DNA of 20,212 nucleotides from Chryseobacterium sp. (GCA_017989575.1 JAGNPP010000009.1:1-20212), one strand, 5' to 3'. Positions 1 through 9,465 are shown, counted from the first letter of the stretch. Numbers and translations are program-made. The notes: a model not told the origin generated them from the letters alone.

Positions 1-1734
1 AACAGAAAAAACCGAAAATGTCATCGCAGGACCGTTTTGTTGATCCACTTTTGCAGCGTAATATTCCAAGTCTTTTTTGATCTGTTTGGGATCTGTAATA
101 ATGCCAAGCGGATAAGCCAACAGATTGGCATCTGCCTGTTTGATGGTTTCCCCTTTGTAGCCCTGATATTCTTTTGTTACACTATTTTCCATTTTCGAAA
201 AAACCAGATTGTCGCTGATTTCATTCCAAATTTGTGGCACTTTTTTTCCACAAATTCCGGCTGCCAATGTTGCATATTCCAAAGCTTTTTTGGCAGCAGT
301 ACTGGTGTAAGCATTATCATCTATTCCTTCCGCATACTCATCGGCGGCAATCACATAATTGATGGAATAACTTCCGTTACTATTTTTTGCAGATTGGGAA
401 GTCCAGAATTCCGCAATTTTTTCCAACACAGGATAACCTTCTTTCATCAACCAATCTTTGTCTTTAGACATTTGATAATAATTCCAAAAAGCAATCGCAA
501 CATCGGCTGTTATATGATGTTCAAACTGACCTGTCAATGCATTAATGGGTGTGGCTTCTTCTCCTTTGTCATCCGATTCCCAAGGAAACATTGCACCTTT
601 GTAACCATAGGTCATTGCTCGGTTTTCTGCTGCTTTCAGACGGTCTGTTCTGTAATCGATCATCGATTTGGCAAGACCTTGGTTTAGGAACAACAACGGA
701 GGATACATCCAGATTTCCGAATCCCAAAAGATATGACCACTGTAAAAAGTGCCGGACAATCCCATCGGTGAAATACTTAATCTCGAATTTTCCAAAGCGT
801 TTGAGTACAGATTAAACAATGCCGATCTCGCGACGAGCTGTGCTTCGTCATCGCCTTCTACCTCGATATCGCCTTGCCAAAGTTCTTCCCACAATGCAAA
901 ATGTTCTTTCAGAATTCTCTCTGTTCCCAAATATGAAACATAAATAACATGTCGTTCCGATTCGCTTTTTGGATCGTTGAAATCTCGGCTGGTGCAGACA
1001 GAACCTACCAAAGAAAACTTAACAGTCTCTCCTTTTTTCAATGCACCTTCAATGGTGTTTTTGCTTTGATCCTCATTCCTGATGGTCAATTTTTTATGAT
1101 CGAAAATAAATTCGGATGAGGCAAAAACCTCATGTGCTTTGTGCGATGACCAGGCTTCCGTTTGGAGAATGGTCTCCTTACCACCGTCCAGACCTACATT
1201 CGCAGAAACAATTCTTTTTTTGATGTCATTATAACCATCGGGAATGTCCATCGTATTGATACCCTGCATCCGGATATTATCCAAAGCTTTGACCTCAACC
1301 TCTATCAATCCAGAATACGGCAGATTCCGCAACGCTGTGATATTGTATTTGATTTCCGCTTTCCCCGGAATAATGAAAGACGTGGTATGAACTGCTTTTT
1401 TAAGGTCTAAAGACTGTTTCCAGTTGGTTACCGATCTCATCTCTACTTTTTGCCCGTCCAGAGACAGTTCCAGATGAAAAGGATTGATGCCTTGCAACGC
1501 TTGGTTGACACCGGCATCACCAATATCAAAAACGTGATTCAGCATCACGTGCCGCACAGAAAATGGTTCTTTCCAAGGGAGAATCCCGATTTTTCCATTT
1601 GCAATGGGTGCGCCTACATAATTTTCGGTGTTCATTGTATCAATCGTCCACAATGATCTTTTGCTTTGAGCAATGGCTGCTAAAACAAACAGAAAAACCA
1701 AAATAACCGTGATGCTGAATCTGTTTTTATACAT
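1..1734 (-). CDS. GH65 family glycoside hydrolase, exported (kojibiose-hydrolase-like); C-terminus beyond window
   Basis: The minus-strand frame is open from ATG at 1734 to the window edge (578 codons), so the C-terminal part is missing. Residues 1-22 form a signal peptide, so the enzyme should act in the periplasm or outside the cell. The N-terminal beta-sandwich domain is followed by the (alpha/alpha)6 barrel. GH65 hallmarks are GHIFWDSEIWMYPPLL (about 333-348) and DEYAEGIDDNAYT (465-477), where E466 aligns with the family's general acid. GH65 holds mostly cytoplasmic phosphorylases for maltose, trehalose, kojibiose and nigerose, but also exported hydrolases, including a Flavobacterium johnsoniae kojibiose hydrolase. 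Export favours a hydrolase here. The residues that separate base-using hydrolases from phosphate-using phosphorylases lie beyond the edge, so specificity is inferred. It starts 15 nt after the GH97 stop and is co-transcribed with it. Confidence 0.9.
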   Translation of the reverse strand, partial: MYKNRFSITVILVFLFVLAAIAQSKRSLWTIDTMNTENYVGAPIANGKIGILPWKEPFSVRHVMLNHVFDIGDAGVNQALQGINPFHLELSLDGQKVEMRSVTNWKQSLDLKKAVHTTSFIIPGKAEIKYNITALRNLPYSGLIEVEVKALDNIRMQGINTMDIPDGYNDIKKRIVSANVGLDGGKETILQTEAWSSHKAHEVFASSEFIFDHKKLTIRNEDQSKNTIEGALKKGETVKFSLVGSVCTSRDFNDPKSESERHVIYVSYLGTERILKEHFALWEELWQGDIEVEGDDEAQLVARSALFNLYSNALENSRLSISPMGLSGTFYSGHIFWDSEIWMYPPLLFLNQGLAKSMIDYRTDRLKAAENRAMTYGYKGAMFPWESDDKGEEATPINALTGQFEHHITADVAIAFWNYYQMSKDKDWLMKEGYPVLEKIAEFWTSQSAKNSNGSYSINYVIAADEYAEGIDDNAYTSTAAKKALEYATLAAGICGKKVPQIWNEISDNLVFSKMENSVTKEYQGYKGETIKQADANLLAYPLGIITDPKQIKKDLEYYAAKVDQQNGPAMTFSVFSV

Positions 1735-1749
1735 TATTAAAATTTTATC

Positions 1750-3906
1750 TTAGAGTGATTTCAAACCTTTGATCTCAGCTTTATCCTTCACCGGAATAAT
1801 GCTGATCGCATAACCACCACCGGGAACTGTAAGCTGCTCCAATTTTGATTTGCTTGTAACAATCACTTTACGAATGTTGTAAGCCTGTGGATTTTTAAGG
1901 TAGTCCGCATCTTTCGCATCAGAATAGATGGTTGCAATATACTGTTTGCCGGCATCCAGGAAATCAAAAGAAATTTTGGAAGTGAACGGCTGGTAACCAC
2001 CAACATTTCCTACAAACCATTTGTCTGTTCCTTTAGCTTTTCTGGCAACGGTAATGTATTGTCCCGGTTCTGCTTCCAGATATTTGCTATCATCCCAATC
2101 TACTGCTACATCTTTGATGAATTGGAAAGCATCAGAGAATTTCTCATAATTTTCAGGGAAATCGGCTGCCATCTGCAACGGGCTGTACATCGTCACATAC
2201 AAAGCCAATTGGTTGGCAATGGTTGCATTCACGTGAGAACCGTTGGTCACATCCATCTGGAAAATCCCCGGCGTGTAATCCATAGGTCCACCGATCAATC
2301 TTGTAAATGGTAAAATGGATACGTGATTTGGATTGTTTCTATCATTTCCGAAAGCCTGATATTCTGTTCCACGGGCAGATTCGTTTCCTATAAGGTTAGG
2401 ATAGGTTCTTGCGATTCCCGTTGGACGAACCGCCTCGTGCGCATTGACCATAATCTTGTAATCAGCAGCTTTTTCAATCGCATACTGAAAGTGATTGTTT
2501 GTCCATTGGCTGTAATGCGTTTCTCCAACCGGAAGAATATTTCCTACATAACCACTTTTCACAGCATCGTAACCATATTTGTTCATCAGCTTGTACGCAG
2601 CATCAATATGACGCTCATAGTTACGGATAGAACCGGAAGTTTCGTGGTGCATAATTAATTTAACCCCTTTTGAATGGGCATAATCATTAAGATCTTTGAT
2701 GTTGAAATCCGGATAAGGTGTTACAAAATCAAAAACATAATCTTTGTCATTCCCGAACCAGTCTTCCCAACCTTCGTTCCAGCCTTCCACCAAAACGGCA
2801 TCAAATCCGTTCTTAGCCGCAAAATCGATATAACGTCTTACATTGGCATTGTTAGCACCGTGTTTTCCGTTTGGTTTTGCTTTGGAATAATCGGTAATTC
2901 CTAACTGAACAGACGGAAATTCGTCTGTATAAGCCCAGCTGCTTTTTCCGGAGATCATCTCCCACCAAACACCTACATATTTTGTTGGTCTGATCCACGA
3001 TGTATTTGCGATCTTACTTGGGTCATTCAGGTTATAGGTCATTTTAGAGGCCAGGATATTTCTTGCATCATCGCTTACGATGATCGATCTCCAAGGTGTA
3101 TGGCGAGGTGCCTGCATTTTTCCTTTGTCACCATGAGAATCCGGTGTTAACCACGATTCAAAAACCATATTTTTATCATCCAGATTCAGATGCATACAAG
3201 AATAGTCGATCAAAGCTGCCTCGTGTAGATTGATATAAACACCCTCTTTGGTTTTCATCATCAATGAAGTCTGAACGCCGGTTGGTGAAAAGGCCGTTTG
3301 CGACGCATTCCCTTTTTGATAAGCTTTTGCCATCAATCCACGGATTTCTGTAAGCTTTGAAGTGGTATAATTATATTCCTGAGTATCGTAATCTCCCGGA
3401 ATCCAGTAAGCCGTATGGTCACCAGTCATTGCGAACTGCGTACGCTCTTCTTTGATAGTGAAATAAACCAGATTCTTTTGCTGTGGAAACTCATAACGGA
3501 AACCCAAACCGTCATCAAACAAACGAAAACGGATATTCATCAGCCGGTCTGTACCTTTCTGTTTGAGATCCACTAAAATCTCGTTGTAATGGTTTCGGAT
3601 ATTTTTGGATTCGCCCCAAACCGGTTGCCAGGTTTCATCGAAAATGGCGGTTTTTGACCCAACGACCTCAAAGTTGCTGTACAGTGAGTTTTTGGAATCG
3701 TTTTCAGGAACATCTTTTGTTTTCAGCTCCAGTCCAAGTTTGCTTGGTTTAATAACTTCTTTGCCTTTATAACTAAGTTTGTAGGTTGGGACACCACCAT
3801 TCTGAATTGAAAAATCCATTATAAATTTTCCATCCGGAGATCTCAGTTCCTGTGCGGAGATCAGGGCAATAAAACTTAATGCAATAAGCAACAATAACTT
3901 CTTCAT
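1750..3906 (-). CDS. GH97 alpha-glucosidase, SusB-type (inverting)
   Basis: The protein has 718 residues, the usual GH97 length, with a signal peptide at 1-18 (ending ALISAQ), so it is probably periplasmic. An N-terminal beta-sandwich is followed by a TIM barrel and a C-terminal beta domain. Key residues match Bacteroides SusB at a constant offset of 17: E422 in HHETSGS and E491 in NAHEAVRPTG correspond to the paired catalytic-base glutamates, E515 in ARGTEYQ to the general acid, and E177 and E509 to calcium ligands. The glutamate in HHETS is typical of inverting alpha-glucosidases; retaining GH97 alpha-galactosidases lack it and use an aspartate nucleophile. SusB-type enzymes release glucose from alpha-1,4, alpha-1,6 and other alpha-linked oligosaccharides. 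The start lies 4 nt after the GH31 stop, which implies tight coupling. Linkage preference cannot be read from the sequence. Confidence 0.95.
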   Translation of the reverse strand: MKKLLLLIALSFIALISAQELRSPDGKFIMDFSIQNGGVPTYKLSYKGKEVIKPSKLGLELKTKDVPENDSKNSLYSNFEVVGSKTAIFDETWQPVWGESKNIRNHYNEILVDLKQKGTDRLMNIRFRLFDDGLGFRYEFPQQKNLVYFTIKEERTQFAMTGDHTAYWIPGDYDTQEYNYTTSKLTEIRGLMAKAYQKGNASQTAFSPTGVQTSLMMKTKEGVYINLHEAALIDYSCMHLNLDDKNMVFESWLTPDSHGDKGKMQAPRHTPWRSIIVSDDARNILASKMTYNLNDPSKIANTSWIRPTKYVGVWWEMISGKSSWAYTDEFPSVQLGITDYSKAKPNGKHGANNANVRRYIDFAAKNGFDAVLVEGWNEGWEDWFGNDKDYVFDFVTPYPDFNIKDLNDYAHSKGVKLIMHHETSGSIRNYERHIDAAYKLMNKYGYDAVKSGYVGNILPVGETHYSQWTNNHFQYAIEKAADYKIMVNAHEAVRPTGIARTYPNLIGNESARGTEYQAFGNDRNNPNHVSILPFTRLIGGPMDYTPGIFQMDVTNGSHVNATIANQLALYVTMYSPLQMAADFPENYEKFSDAFQFIKDVAVDWDDSKYLEAEPGQYITVARKAKGTDKWFVGNVGGYQPFTSKISFDFLDAGKQYIATIYSDAKDADYLKNPQAYNIRKVIVTSKSKLEQLTVPGGGYAISIIPVKDKAEIKGLKSL

Positions 3907-3910
3907 TCTA

Positions 3911-6388
3911 CTAATTATTTATTTTAATATTTATTTTCTTTCTTTGATCCGGTGTTTTCACCAGCAATTTTTTTCCGTTTTCATCCCAGCTCCATTGTTG
4001 TGAAAAATCAGTCTCTATATTCAATTTTTCTATCGGAGCCAATGTTATCAAATTTCCGTTGATGGAAACCGAAGTTGGCTTTTTATCACTCAAAATACTG
4101 AGAACAAAATTTCTTTTATCAGACTGATGAAAACCTTTATCATCTGGTGAAATATCAATATTGTAACCGTTTAAAACCGTTGTGCAAATGATATTGGTTA
4201 ACGAAAAAATATTTTTCAGATAATCCTGATTTTCGCCCTCGTCTTCGTAAAGCGTAAAACTTGCTTTCTCATCCTCATAATTTGGGAAAATATGGAAGGT
4301 CACAGGATAATCTTTCTTCTCGCCAATGTATTGCATAATGGGCATCATCGGAACAATCGAACCTTTTTTCACAAAAATCGGAATCGTATTGAGTGGTGCT
4401 TTGTACGGCAGCTTTTCGCCACCCAGATATTCTGTTTTTTTATCATTGAAATCGATCCATTCGCCTTCGGGAAAATAGACACGTTTTACGCGCTCACCTT
4501 TTTTCAGGACCGGGGCGACAAGAATTTCTTCCCCGAACATAAATTGATTATCGATCCTGATCGCCTCCTGATCTTTTGGATATTCCATAAAAAGGCCTCT
4601 CGTGATTGGCAATCCGGTGTCGTGCGCTTTTCTGGAATAAGTGTACAGATAAGGGAAAAGCTGGTATTTCAGTTCAATTGCTGCTTTTGCATTTTTCTCC
4701 GCTACCTCGCCGAACATCCAAGGCTCCACAGCATTGTCACCTTCGTGATGCGCACGGCTAAGAGGACAGAAAACCCCGAACTGCATCCATCTTGTATAGA
4801 GCTCTGCCATGGCAGGATAATCTGTGATGTCTCCGCAATACCCGGAAATATCGGTCGTCCAGAACGGGATTCCACCTAAACCGGCAGATATCCCTACAGC
4901 CACCTGATTTTCCATTTGAGCCCAGCCATCAAGAACATCGTTACCATTCCCGCTATCATTGGTCCAGCCGAAAGTATAGCGCTGCAAACCTGCGTAGGCC
5001 GAACGTGTCATCTGGAAGATCCGTTTGTTTGGATTTCGTTTTTCGAATTGTTCTTTCACCACTTTGTCCCAGGTCAATCCAAAAACATTATGGATCTCAT
5101 CGTGCATCCCGATCTTGTGTTTCATATTCAGGCGGTCCACATCTTCTTCGTTGCTCCATGCCGGTTCTCCCATATCCGTCCAAAAACCGCTAACGCCGTC
5201 GTCCAAAGGTTTTTGTTGGTATTTTCCCCACCAATCTGCAACTTCCGGAATTGTAAAATCTACTACTCCACAATTTCCACCCCAAGGCCAAGGCATTTCG
5301 TAAGTTTTATCAGTTCGGATATCTTTTACAAAATACCCCAGTTTATTGGCTTCGATGTATTGTTTGTTGTCTTTTTTGGAAATAACCGGATCCTGGGAAA
5401 CAATCATTTTGAAACCATTGGATCTCAATTTTTTGAGCATTCTTTTGGGATCTTTGTAATTTCCTTTTCGCCATTCGAAATCCTGAAGATTCTGAGTCCA
5501 GCCAATATCCTGATAAATAATATCGATCGGGATCTGACGTTTTCTGAATTCTGCTGCAATTTCCAAAGCCTGATCTTCTTTCGTGTACAATCCGCGACTT
5601 TGTGCAAAACCCAAAGCCCATTTTGGAGGCATGATAGGTTTTCCTGTTAACGTAATGTATTGTTTCTGAATATCCTTATAGTCTTTTCCAAAGATGAAAT
5701 AATATACAAAGGCTCCATCGGGTGCTTCAAAGGAATAATAATCCTGAGATTCTGTCCCGAATTTGAATTCGGTTTTGTAGGTATTATCCAGGAAGATCCC
5801 GTAATTGTAACTGCTCATAAAAAACGGAATGCTCTTGGCAATCGGGTCTTCTGTGGTGGAGTAACAAGGTTTGTCGCTGTTCCACATTTTATAGTTTTTT
5901 CCTCTTCTGTTAAGTGTTCCTGTTTTTTCGCCCAAGCCAAAAAACTGCTCATCACTTCTGAGGTTTTTATAGGATTTTACGCTTTTCCCGCTGGGAACGT
6001 GTCCCTTTTCATTAAAATCACTGAAAATCAGCTTTTGCCATTTGTCGAAAATTTGCAATTGCATAGGATTCTTGTTCACTCTAATCCTAATTTTTGATGT
6101 AAAGATCTCGTAGGCAGAAGGTTCTTCGTTCACTGATATATCTCCCACATTTTCCAATTGGTCATTAACGATAGCGAAAGAAGGATTCTGACGGGAGAAT
6201 TTGCCTGACTGATCAAACCAAACTTTCACGACAGAACTACTGTTGATGGTTAATGATAATTTTGAACCGTCCTTACAGTTAAAAGTGACCTCATTTCCTT
6301 TTTTTGTAAACGAGGTGATCTCGCCGGCAAATATTAATGAAGAAAAAAACAGACCTATGAAAAGAAAAAATTGTTTATTGATTTTCAT
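3911..6388 (-). CDS. GH31 alpha-glucosidase/dextranase-like enzyme, periplasmic
   Basis: The protein has 825 residues with a signal peptide at 1-22 (cleavage near FAG/E). It has the GH31 layout: N-terminal beta-sandwich with a galactose-mutarotase-like fold (about 25-240), TIM barrel (about 250-595), then proximal and distal beta domains. The signature GFWTDMGEPAW (401-411) gives nucleophile D405. GWTNDSG (474-480) gives probable acid/base D478; most GH31 alpha-glucosidases have a GD pair here, so the ND is a mild variation. RAHHEG (545-550) is another conserved active-site segment. In Bacteroidota, GH31 enzymes in dextran PULs include dextranases and alpha-1,6-glucosidases, while others act on starch, nigerans or xyloglucan. 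With GH97, GH65 and GH27 alongside, an alpha-glucan role is most likely. It lies 114 nt after the SusE-like gene, across a terminator-like hairpin, and is followed closely by the GH97 gene. Exact substrate unknown. Confidence 0.93.
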   Translation of the reverse strand: MKINKQFFLFIGLFFSSLIFAGEITSFTKKGNEVTFNCKDGSKLSLTINSSSVVKVWFDQSGKFSRQNPSFAIVNDQLENVGDISVNEEPSAYEIFTSKIRIRVNKNPMQLQIFDKWQKLIFSDFNEKGHVPSGKSVKSYKNLRSDEQFFGLGEKTGTLNRRGKNYKMWNSDKPCYSTTEDPIAKSIPFFMSSYNYGIFLDNTYKTEFKFGTESQDYYSFEAPDGAFVYYFIFGKDYKDIQKQYITLTGKPIMPPKWALGFAQSRGLYTKEDQALEIAAEFRKRQIPIDIIYQDIGWTQNLQDFEWRKGNYKDPKRMLKKLRSNGFKMIVSQDPVISKKDNKQYIEANKLGYFVKDIRTDKTYEMPWPWGGNCGVVDFTIPEVADWWGKYQQKPLDDGVSGFWTDMGEPAWSNEEDVDRLNMKHKIGMHDEIHNVFGLTWDKVVKEQFEKRNPNKRIFQMTRSAYAGLQRYTFGWTNDSGNGNDVLDGWAQMENQVAVGISAGLGGIPFWTTDISGYCGDITDYPAMAELYTRWMQFGVFCPLSRAHHEGDNAVEPWMFGEVAEKNAKAAIELKYQLFPYLYTYSRKAHDTGLPITRGLFMEYPKDQEAIRIDNQFMFGEEILVAPVLKKGERVKRVYFPEGEWIDFNDKKTEYLGGEKLPYKAPLNTIPIFVKKGSIVPMMPIMQYIGEKKDYPVTFHIFPNYEDEKASFTLYEDEGENQDYLKNIFSLTNIICTTVLNGYNIDISPDDKGFHQSDKRNFVLSILSDKKPTSVSINGNLITLAPIEKLNIETDFSQQWSWDENGKKLLVKTPDQRKKINIKINN

Positions 6389-6459
6389 TTTTTACTTTTT
6401 TAACAATAACTTTCCAGATACTTCCAGTTTATTTGAAAAATCAGTTGTATTATTTTAAA

Positions 6460-6486
6460 ATCACACGGCAATTGCTGCCGTGTGAT
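6460..6486 (-). terminator. Intrinsic terminator or attenuator after the SusE-like gene
   Basis: Perfect 11-bp arms (ATCACACGGCA at 6460-6470 and TGCCGTGTGAT at 6476-6486) flank a 5-nt loop. Reading in the minus direction, the stem is followed by TTTTAAAATA, a short U-tract. It lies 17 nt past the SusE-like stop and 71 nt before the GH31 start, so it divides the binding/uptake genes from the glycosidase genes. Partial read-through, or a second promoter before GH31, is inferred because the genes otherwise form one unit. Confidence 0.75.
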
Positions 6487-6502
6487 CTTTGATAAGAAAA
6501 AA

Positions 6503-7966
6503 TTACTGAATATTAAGTGTATTAGTATCGAGATTCAAGGTAATCGTGTGATTACCGGCAGAATTGACTTTCCATTTAAGGTCTGTTGCATCGCCTCCTG
6601 CACATTTTATCCTCTCCTGGAAACTTGTGTTGGAAATGCTCTGATCCTGAGTCATTGCAACCAATTCTGTTCCGTCGCACCACGTTGTATTGAATTTGGT
6701 GAACTTGAAAGATCCTGCAGTAAGGTTACCGGTCCAGGTGTAAATGCTTCCGTTTTTCTGCATTGGCGTTAGAGTGCCCATATTCCATCCGTTTGGAGTG
6801 GCATCACCAATCATATAGACATTTACAGGCTCAAACTTGATGGTATTATTTGCGGTATTAATCGTGATCAAATATCTTCCGGATGCTGCCGCGCTCACTT
6901 TCCATCTGTTATCTACAGTACAGCCTGAGTTTTGCGCCATTCCTGTAGCGACTAGGTCTTGATTATCTACCAATGGGCGGTACCATTCTCCACACCATTC
7001 GCCTTTTGTACCTGTCAAAAATTTGAAGTTTCCTTCTTTAAGGCTGCACTCCAATGTAAAAATAAATGGATTGCTCTGATCTTGTTTTAACGCCACAGGA
7101 TTATCTACATCCCATCCACTTGGAGATGCATCACCAACAATCCAAACATCATTGAACTGAGGTCCGTCCATTTTTTCTATTTTGATGCTCAATGTCAAAA
7201 CATTCACAGTAACTTTGTATAAGCTTGGATTATCAATTGTCCATTGCAAATCTGTACCACTCCCCCCTACGCTGTAAACCATTTTTGTTTCGTCATTGGA
7301 ATCTCTCGTGTAGAAATCCTGACACCAACAGCTCTCCTGAGAGGTCGCAAATTTGAAGTTACCGGATTTCAGCTGTCCATAATAAACAAACTCAGCAGGA
7401 TTGCTGGTACTTTTTGTAAGTGCCGTCGCTTGCGTAATATCCCATCCGTTTGGAGTAGCATCTCCAACAATATATAAAGTGTTGGTAAAAGGCTTATATG
7501 GCTTCAACGTGAAATCTACAGCGGAACTTTGAGATTTTACAGAACTATCTGCAAATGTAGCTGTTACTCTTGCCTGCATTGTAATATCTGTATCAGGAGT
7601 TGCACCATAAGTGTCAATAAGCAATGTGTTGAGATCACCGATCAAGATGTCATACGAGTAAATATTTTTTCCAATTTCGTAAGTTTGAGAGTTAGAAAAA
7701 TTATTTTCTTTTTTATCAATCTCTAGTTTGTAAGAAATTGCAGAACTTGTGCCTTGATTATTCGCAGGTGTCCAGCTGAAGTTGAATTTGGAATTATACA
7801 TTGCCGGAAGCAATTCGTTGATATCCGAAGTTTTAACCGAGAGTTCACTTATCTCAAATTCTTCTGAGGCCAGCTCTTCCCGACAGGCAAAAATGCCAAG
7901 GAAAATAAGAGGAACGATCCAAAATAATTTTTTGCTCCAATTTTTTATGTTAGATTTTGTTTTCAT
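6503..7966 (-). CDS. SusE/SusF-like outer-membrane lipoprotein with three tandem glycan-binding-like modules
   Basis: The protein has 487 residues. A lipoprotein signal ends at Cys28 (GIFAC), followed by the acidic stretch REELASEEFE, as in surface-exported Bacteroidota lipoproteins. Residues about 40-155 form a SusE-type Ig-like domain. Three repeats follow at about 163-266, 273-381 and 382-487, each opening with a variant of VGDATPNGWD and each containing GNFKF or GSFKF and a Trp-Cys pair; these resemble the starch-binding modules of SusE and SusF. Aromatic residues such as the Trp in CWCQDFY, EWCGEWY and TTWCDG are plausible ligand contacts. The protein likely sits on the cell surface and holds glucan near the SusCD pair. 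It starts 20 nt after the SusD stop and is the last gene before the hairpin at 6460. Because such proteins vary widely in sequence, ligand assignment rests on context. Confidence 0.88.
   Translation of the reverse strand: MKTKSNIKNWSKKLFWIVPLIFLGIFACREELASEEFEISELSVKTSDINELLPAMYNSKFNFSWTPANNQGTSSAISYKLEIDKKENNFSNSQTYEIGKNIYSYDILIGDLNTLLIDTYGATPDTDITMQARVTATFADSSVKSQSSAVDFTLKPYKPFTNTLYIVGDATPNGWDITQATALTKSTSNPAEFVYYGQLKSGNFKFATSQESCWCQDFYTRDSNDETKMVYSVGGSGTDLQWTIDNPSLYKVTVNVLTLSIKIEKMDGPQFNDVWIVGDASPSGWDVDNPVALKQDQSNPFIFTLECSLKEGNFKFLTGTKGEWCGEWYRPLVDNQDLVATGMAQNSGCTVDNRWKVSAAASGRYLITINTANNTIKFEPVNVYMIGDATPNGWNMGTLTPMQKNGSIYTWTGNLTAGSFKFTKFNTTWCDGTELVAMTQDQSISNTSFQERIKCAGGDATDLKWKVNSAGNHTITLNLDTNTLNIQ
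6785..7467 (-). repeat. Three-copy 26-bp DNA repeat marking the SusE-like modules
   Basis: Near-identical 26-bp stretches occur at 6785-6810, 7112-7137 and 7442-7467 (plus-strand reading begins CCATCC and ends CCAA). They encode the GDATPNGW-type opening of each glycan-binding-like module and lie about 330 bp apart. Nucleotide identity at these points, with more divergence between them, indicates that the modules arose by internal duplication and may still undergo gene conversion. Confidence 0.7.
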
Positions 7967-7986
7967 AATTAGGATAATTACTGTTA

Positions 7987-9465
7987 TTAATAACCAGGAT
8001 TCTGGGTAAGGTTGGGATTTCTGTCTCTTTCTATCTGAGGGATCGGGAGGAGAAGATGCTTGGTAGTAGCATTGGTCTTTCCAATGGAATGGAGAAAATC
8101 TAATCCGTATTGCCCATTGTTTGTACGTACAAGGTCAAACCATCTTTGACCTTCAAAAGCCAGTTCCATCCTTCTCTCGTGCAATACTTTGTCACGAAAT
8201 GCAGTTTGCGAAAGTCCGGAGGTAAGTTTTGCCAATCCTGCTCTTGTTCTCACAGCATTGAGGGGAACCAATGCAAGCGAAGTCTGTCCCAACTCATTAA
8301 GCGCTTCTGACTTCATCAATAAAACTTCCGAATAACGCATTACCGGAAAATTAAGCGGACTGTTGTCATAAGAAGGAAATGCAGATAAGGGCACAAGGAA
8401 TTTTCTTACATTATATCCTGTGAGGGAATAGCTTGCTTTGTACTCTTTGCCATCATAATCCGGGCAACCCTGGTAGAAAATGGTTTTATCCTTCCTTTTG
8501 TCATTGGCCTCATAGCTGTCGACAAATTCCTGGGTCGGCTGGTTCCAACCCCAGCCTCCTCCTACGAAATTGGATCCGCGCGGTCCCATATATGTACTGG
8601 TCCAGGATGACTGATTCTCATTGCTCCAGAAATCATATCCTCCGTCCGATGCATATTGCACTTCGAAAAGAGATTCTATAGAGTTTTCTGTATTGATGTT
8701 GAAGTTATCGGAATAATCGCTATTAAGAGCATAGCCCATTCCTTCTAGCTGAGTGGTAAGATCTACTACTTTTTGCCAATTGCCGAGTGTAAGATTTACC
8801 TTTGCCAAAGCTCCAATAGCAGCACCTTTGCTTGCCCTGCCTTTATCACTGTCGCCATATTGCTGTTTTGTCGGGAGCAATTGGATCGCCTTTTCCAGAT
8901 CGGAAACGATCAGATTGTAAATTTCCGCTTTTGGTGCTCTTGTCGGATAAAGATCTCCGTTCACGTCCTGCGGTTCTGTAACCAAAGGTACATCGCCAAA
9001 GAATGTAGCCAGGATAAAATAATAATGAGCCCTGAGGAAATAGGCCTCTCCTAAGCATTTATTTCTTACGGCATCATCAATATTCAGTGTTGGGGCTGTT
9101 TTAATGATAATATTAGAAGAAAGGATTCCCGGCCAAGGCCCTCTCCAAAGATCCAAAACACCTTGATTATCGGTGCTTGTCACAAAGTTGGAAAGCTGTA
9201 TGGTCTCGATACCGTCATCGCCGCCGCCAGCTCCAACAATACTGTTTCCGGCGAAGATATCTGTGGTCCACATTCTCATATTATAAAGCTTTGGACGCTG
9301 TAACGGCTGGTAAGCTCCGTTGACCAAAGTTATAAGCTCTTCTCCAGTCTGTGGATAATTACTGGTATTTATGGTATCTGGCTGGGTTTTATCCAGAAAA
9401 TCGTCACTGCAGTTCACAGCTGTAAGTGCGATGAGTGCGAATATTGCTATTTTTATCTTTTTCAT
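7987..9465 (-). CDS. susD: SusD/RagB-family glycan-binding outer-membrane lipoprotein
   Basis: The protein has 492 residues. Its lipoprotein signal leads to Cys19 (TAVNC), followed by SDDFLD, an acidic surface-export signal. The N-terminal SusD-like part (about 20-220) contains the TPR-like segment LGEAYFLRAHYYF. The C-terminal SusD domain has LNAVRTRAGL, RRMELAFEGQRWFDLVR and the family ending LLLPIPQIERDRNPNLTQNP. SusD proteins cap the extracellular face of SusC and deliver oligosaccharides to it. The gene starts 12 nt after the SusC stop, the usual pairing. Glycan specificity cannot be read from the sequence; the neighbouring glycosidases suggest an alpha-glucan. Ordinary in length and motifs, with no sign of damage. 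Confidence 0.96.
   Translation of the reverse strand: MKKIKIAIFALIALTAVNCSDDFLDKTQPDTINTSNYPQTGEELITLVNGAYQPLQRPKLYNMRMWTTDIFAGNSIVGAGGGDDGIETIQLSNFVTSTDNQGVLDLWRGPWPGILSSNIIIKTAPTLNIDDAVRNKCLGEAYFLRAHYYFILATFFGDVPLVTEPQDVNGDLYPTRAPKAEIYNLIVSDLEKAIQLLPTKQQYGDSDKGRASKGAAIGALAKVNLTLGNWQKVVDLTTQLEGMGYALNSDYSDNFNINTENSIESLFEVQYASDGGYDFWSNENQSSWTSTYMGPRGSNFVGGGWGWNQPTQEFVDSYEANDKRKDKTIFYQGCPDYDGKEYKASYSLTGYNVRKFLVPLSAFPSYDNSPLNFPVMRYSEVLLMKSEALNELGQTSLALVPLNAVRTRAGLAKLTSGLSQTAFRDKVLHERRMELAFEGQRWFDLVRTNNGQYGLDFLHSIGKTNATTKHLLLPIPQIERDRNPNLTQNPGY

Noticed and set aside
37..1656. Several plus-strand frames of 64-216 codons opposite the GH65 gene
   Set aside because: They lie antisense to a continuous minus-strand GH65 coding frame with clear family motifs; their translations are low-complexity and unlike known proteins.
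4292..6097. Plus-strand frames of 145-244 codons opposite the GH31 gene
   Set aside because: Antisense shadows of an intact GH31 gene with recognised catalytic motifs; no independent promoter or family signal.
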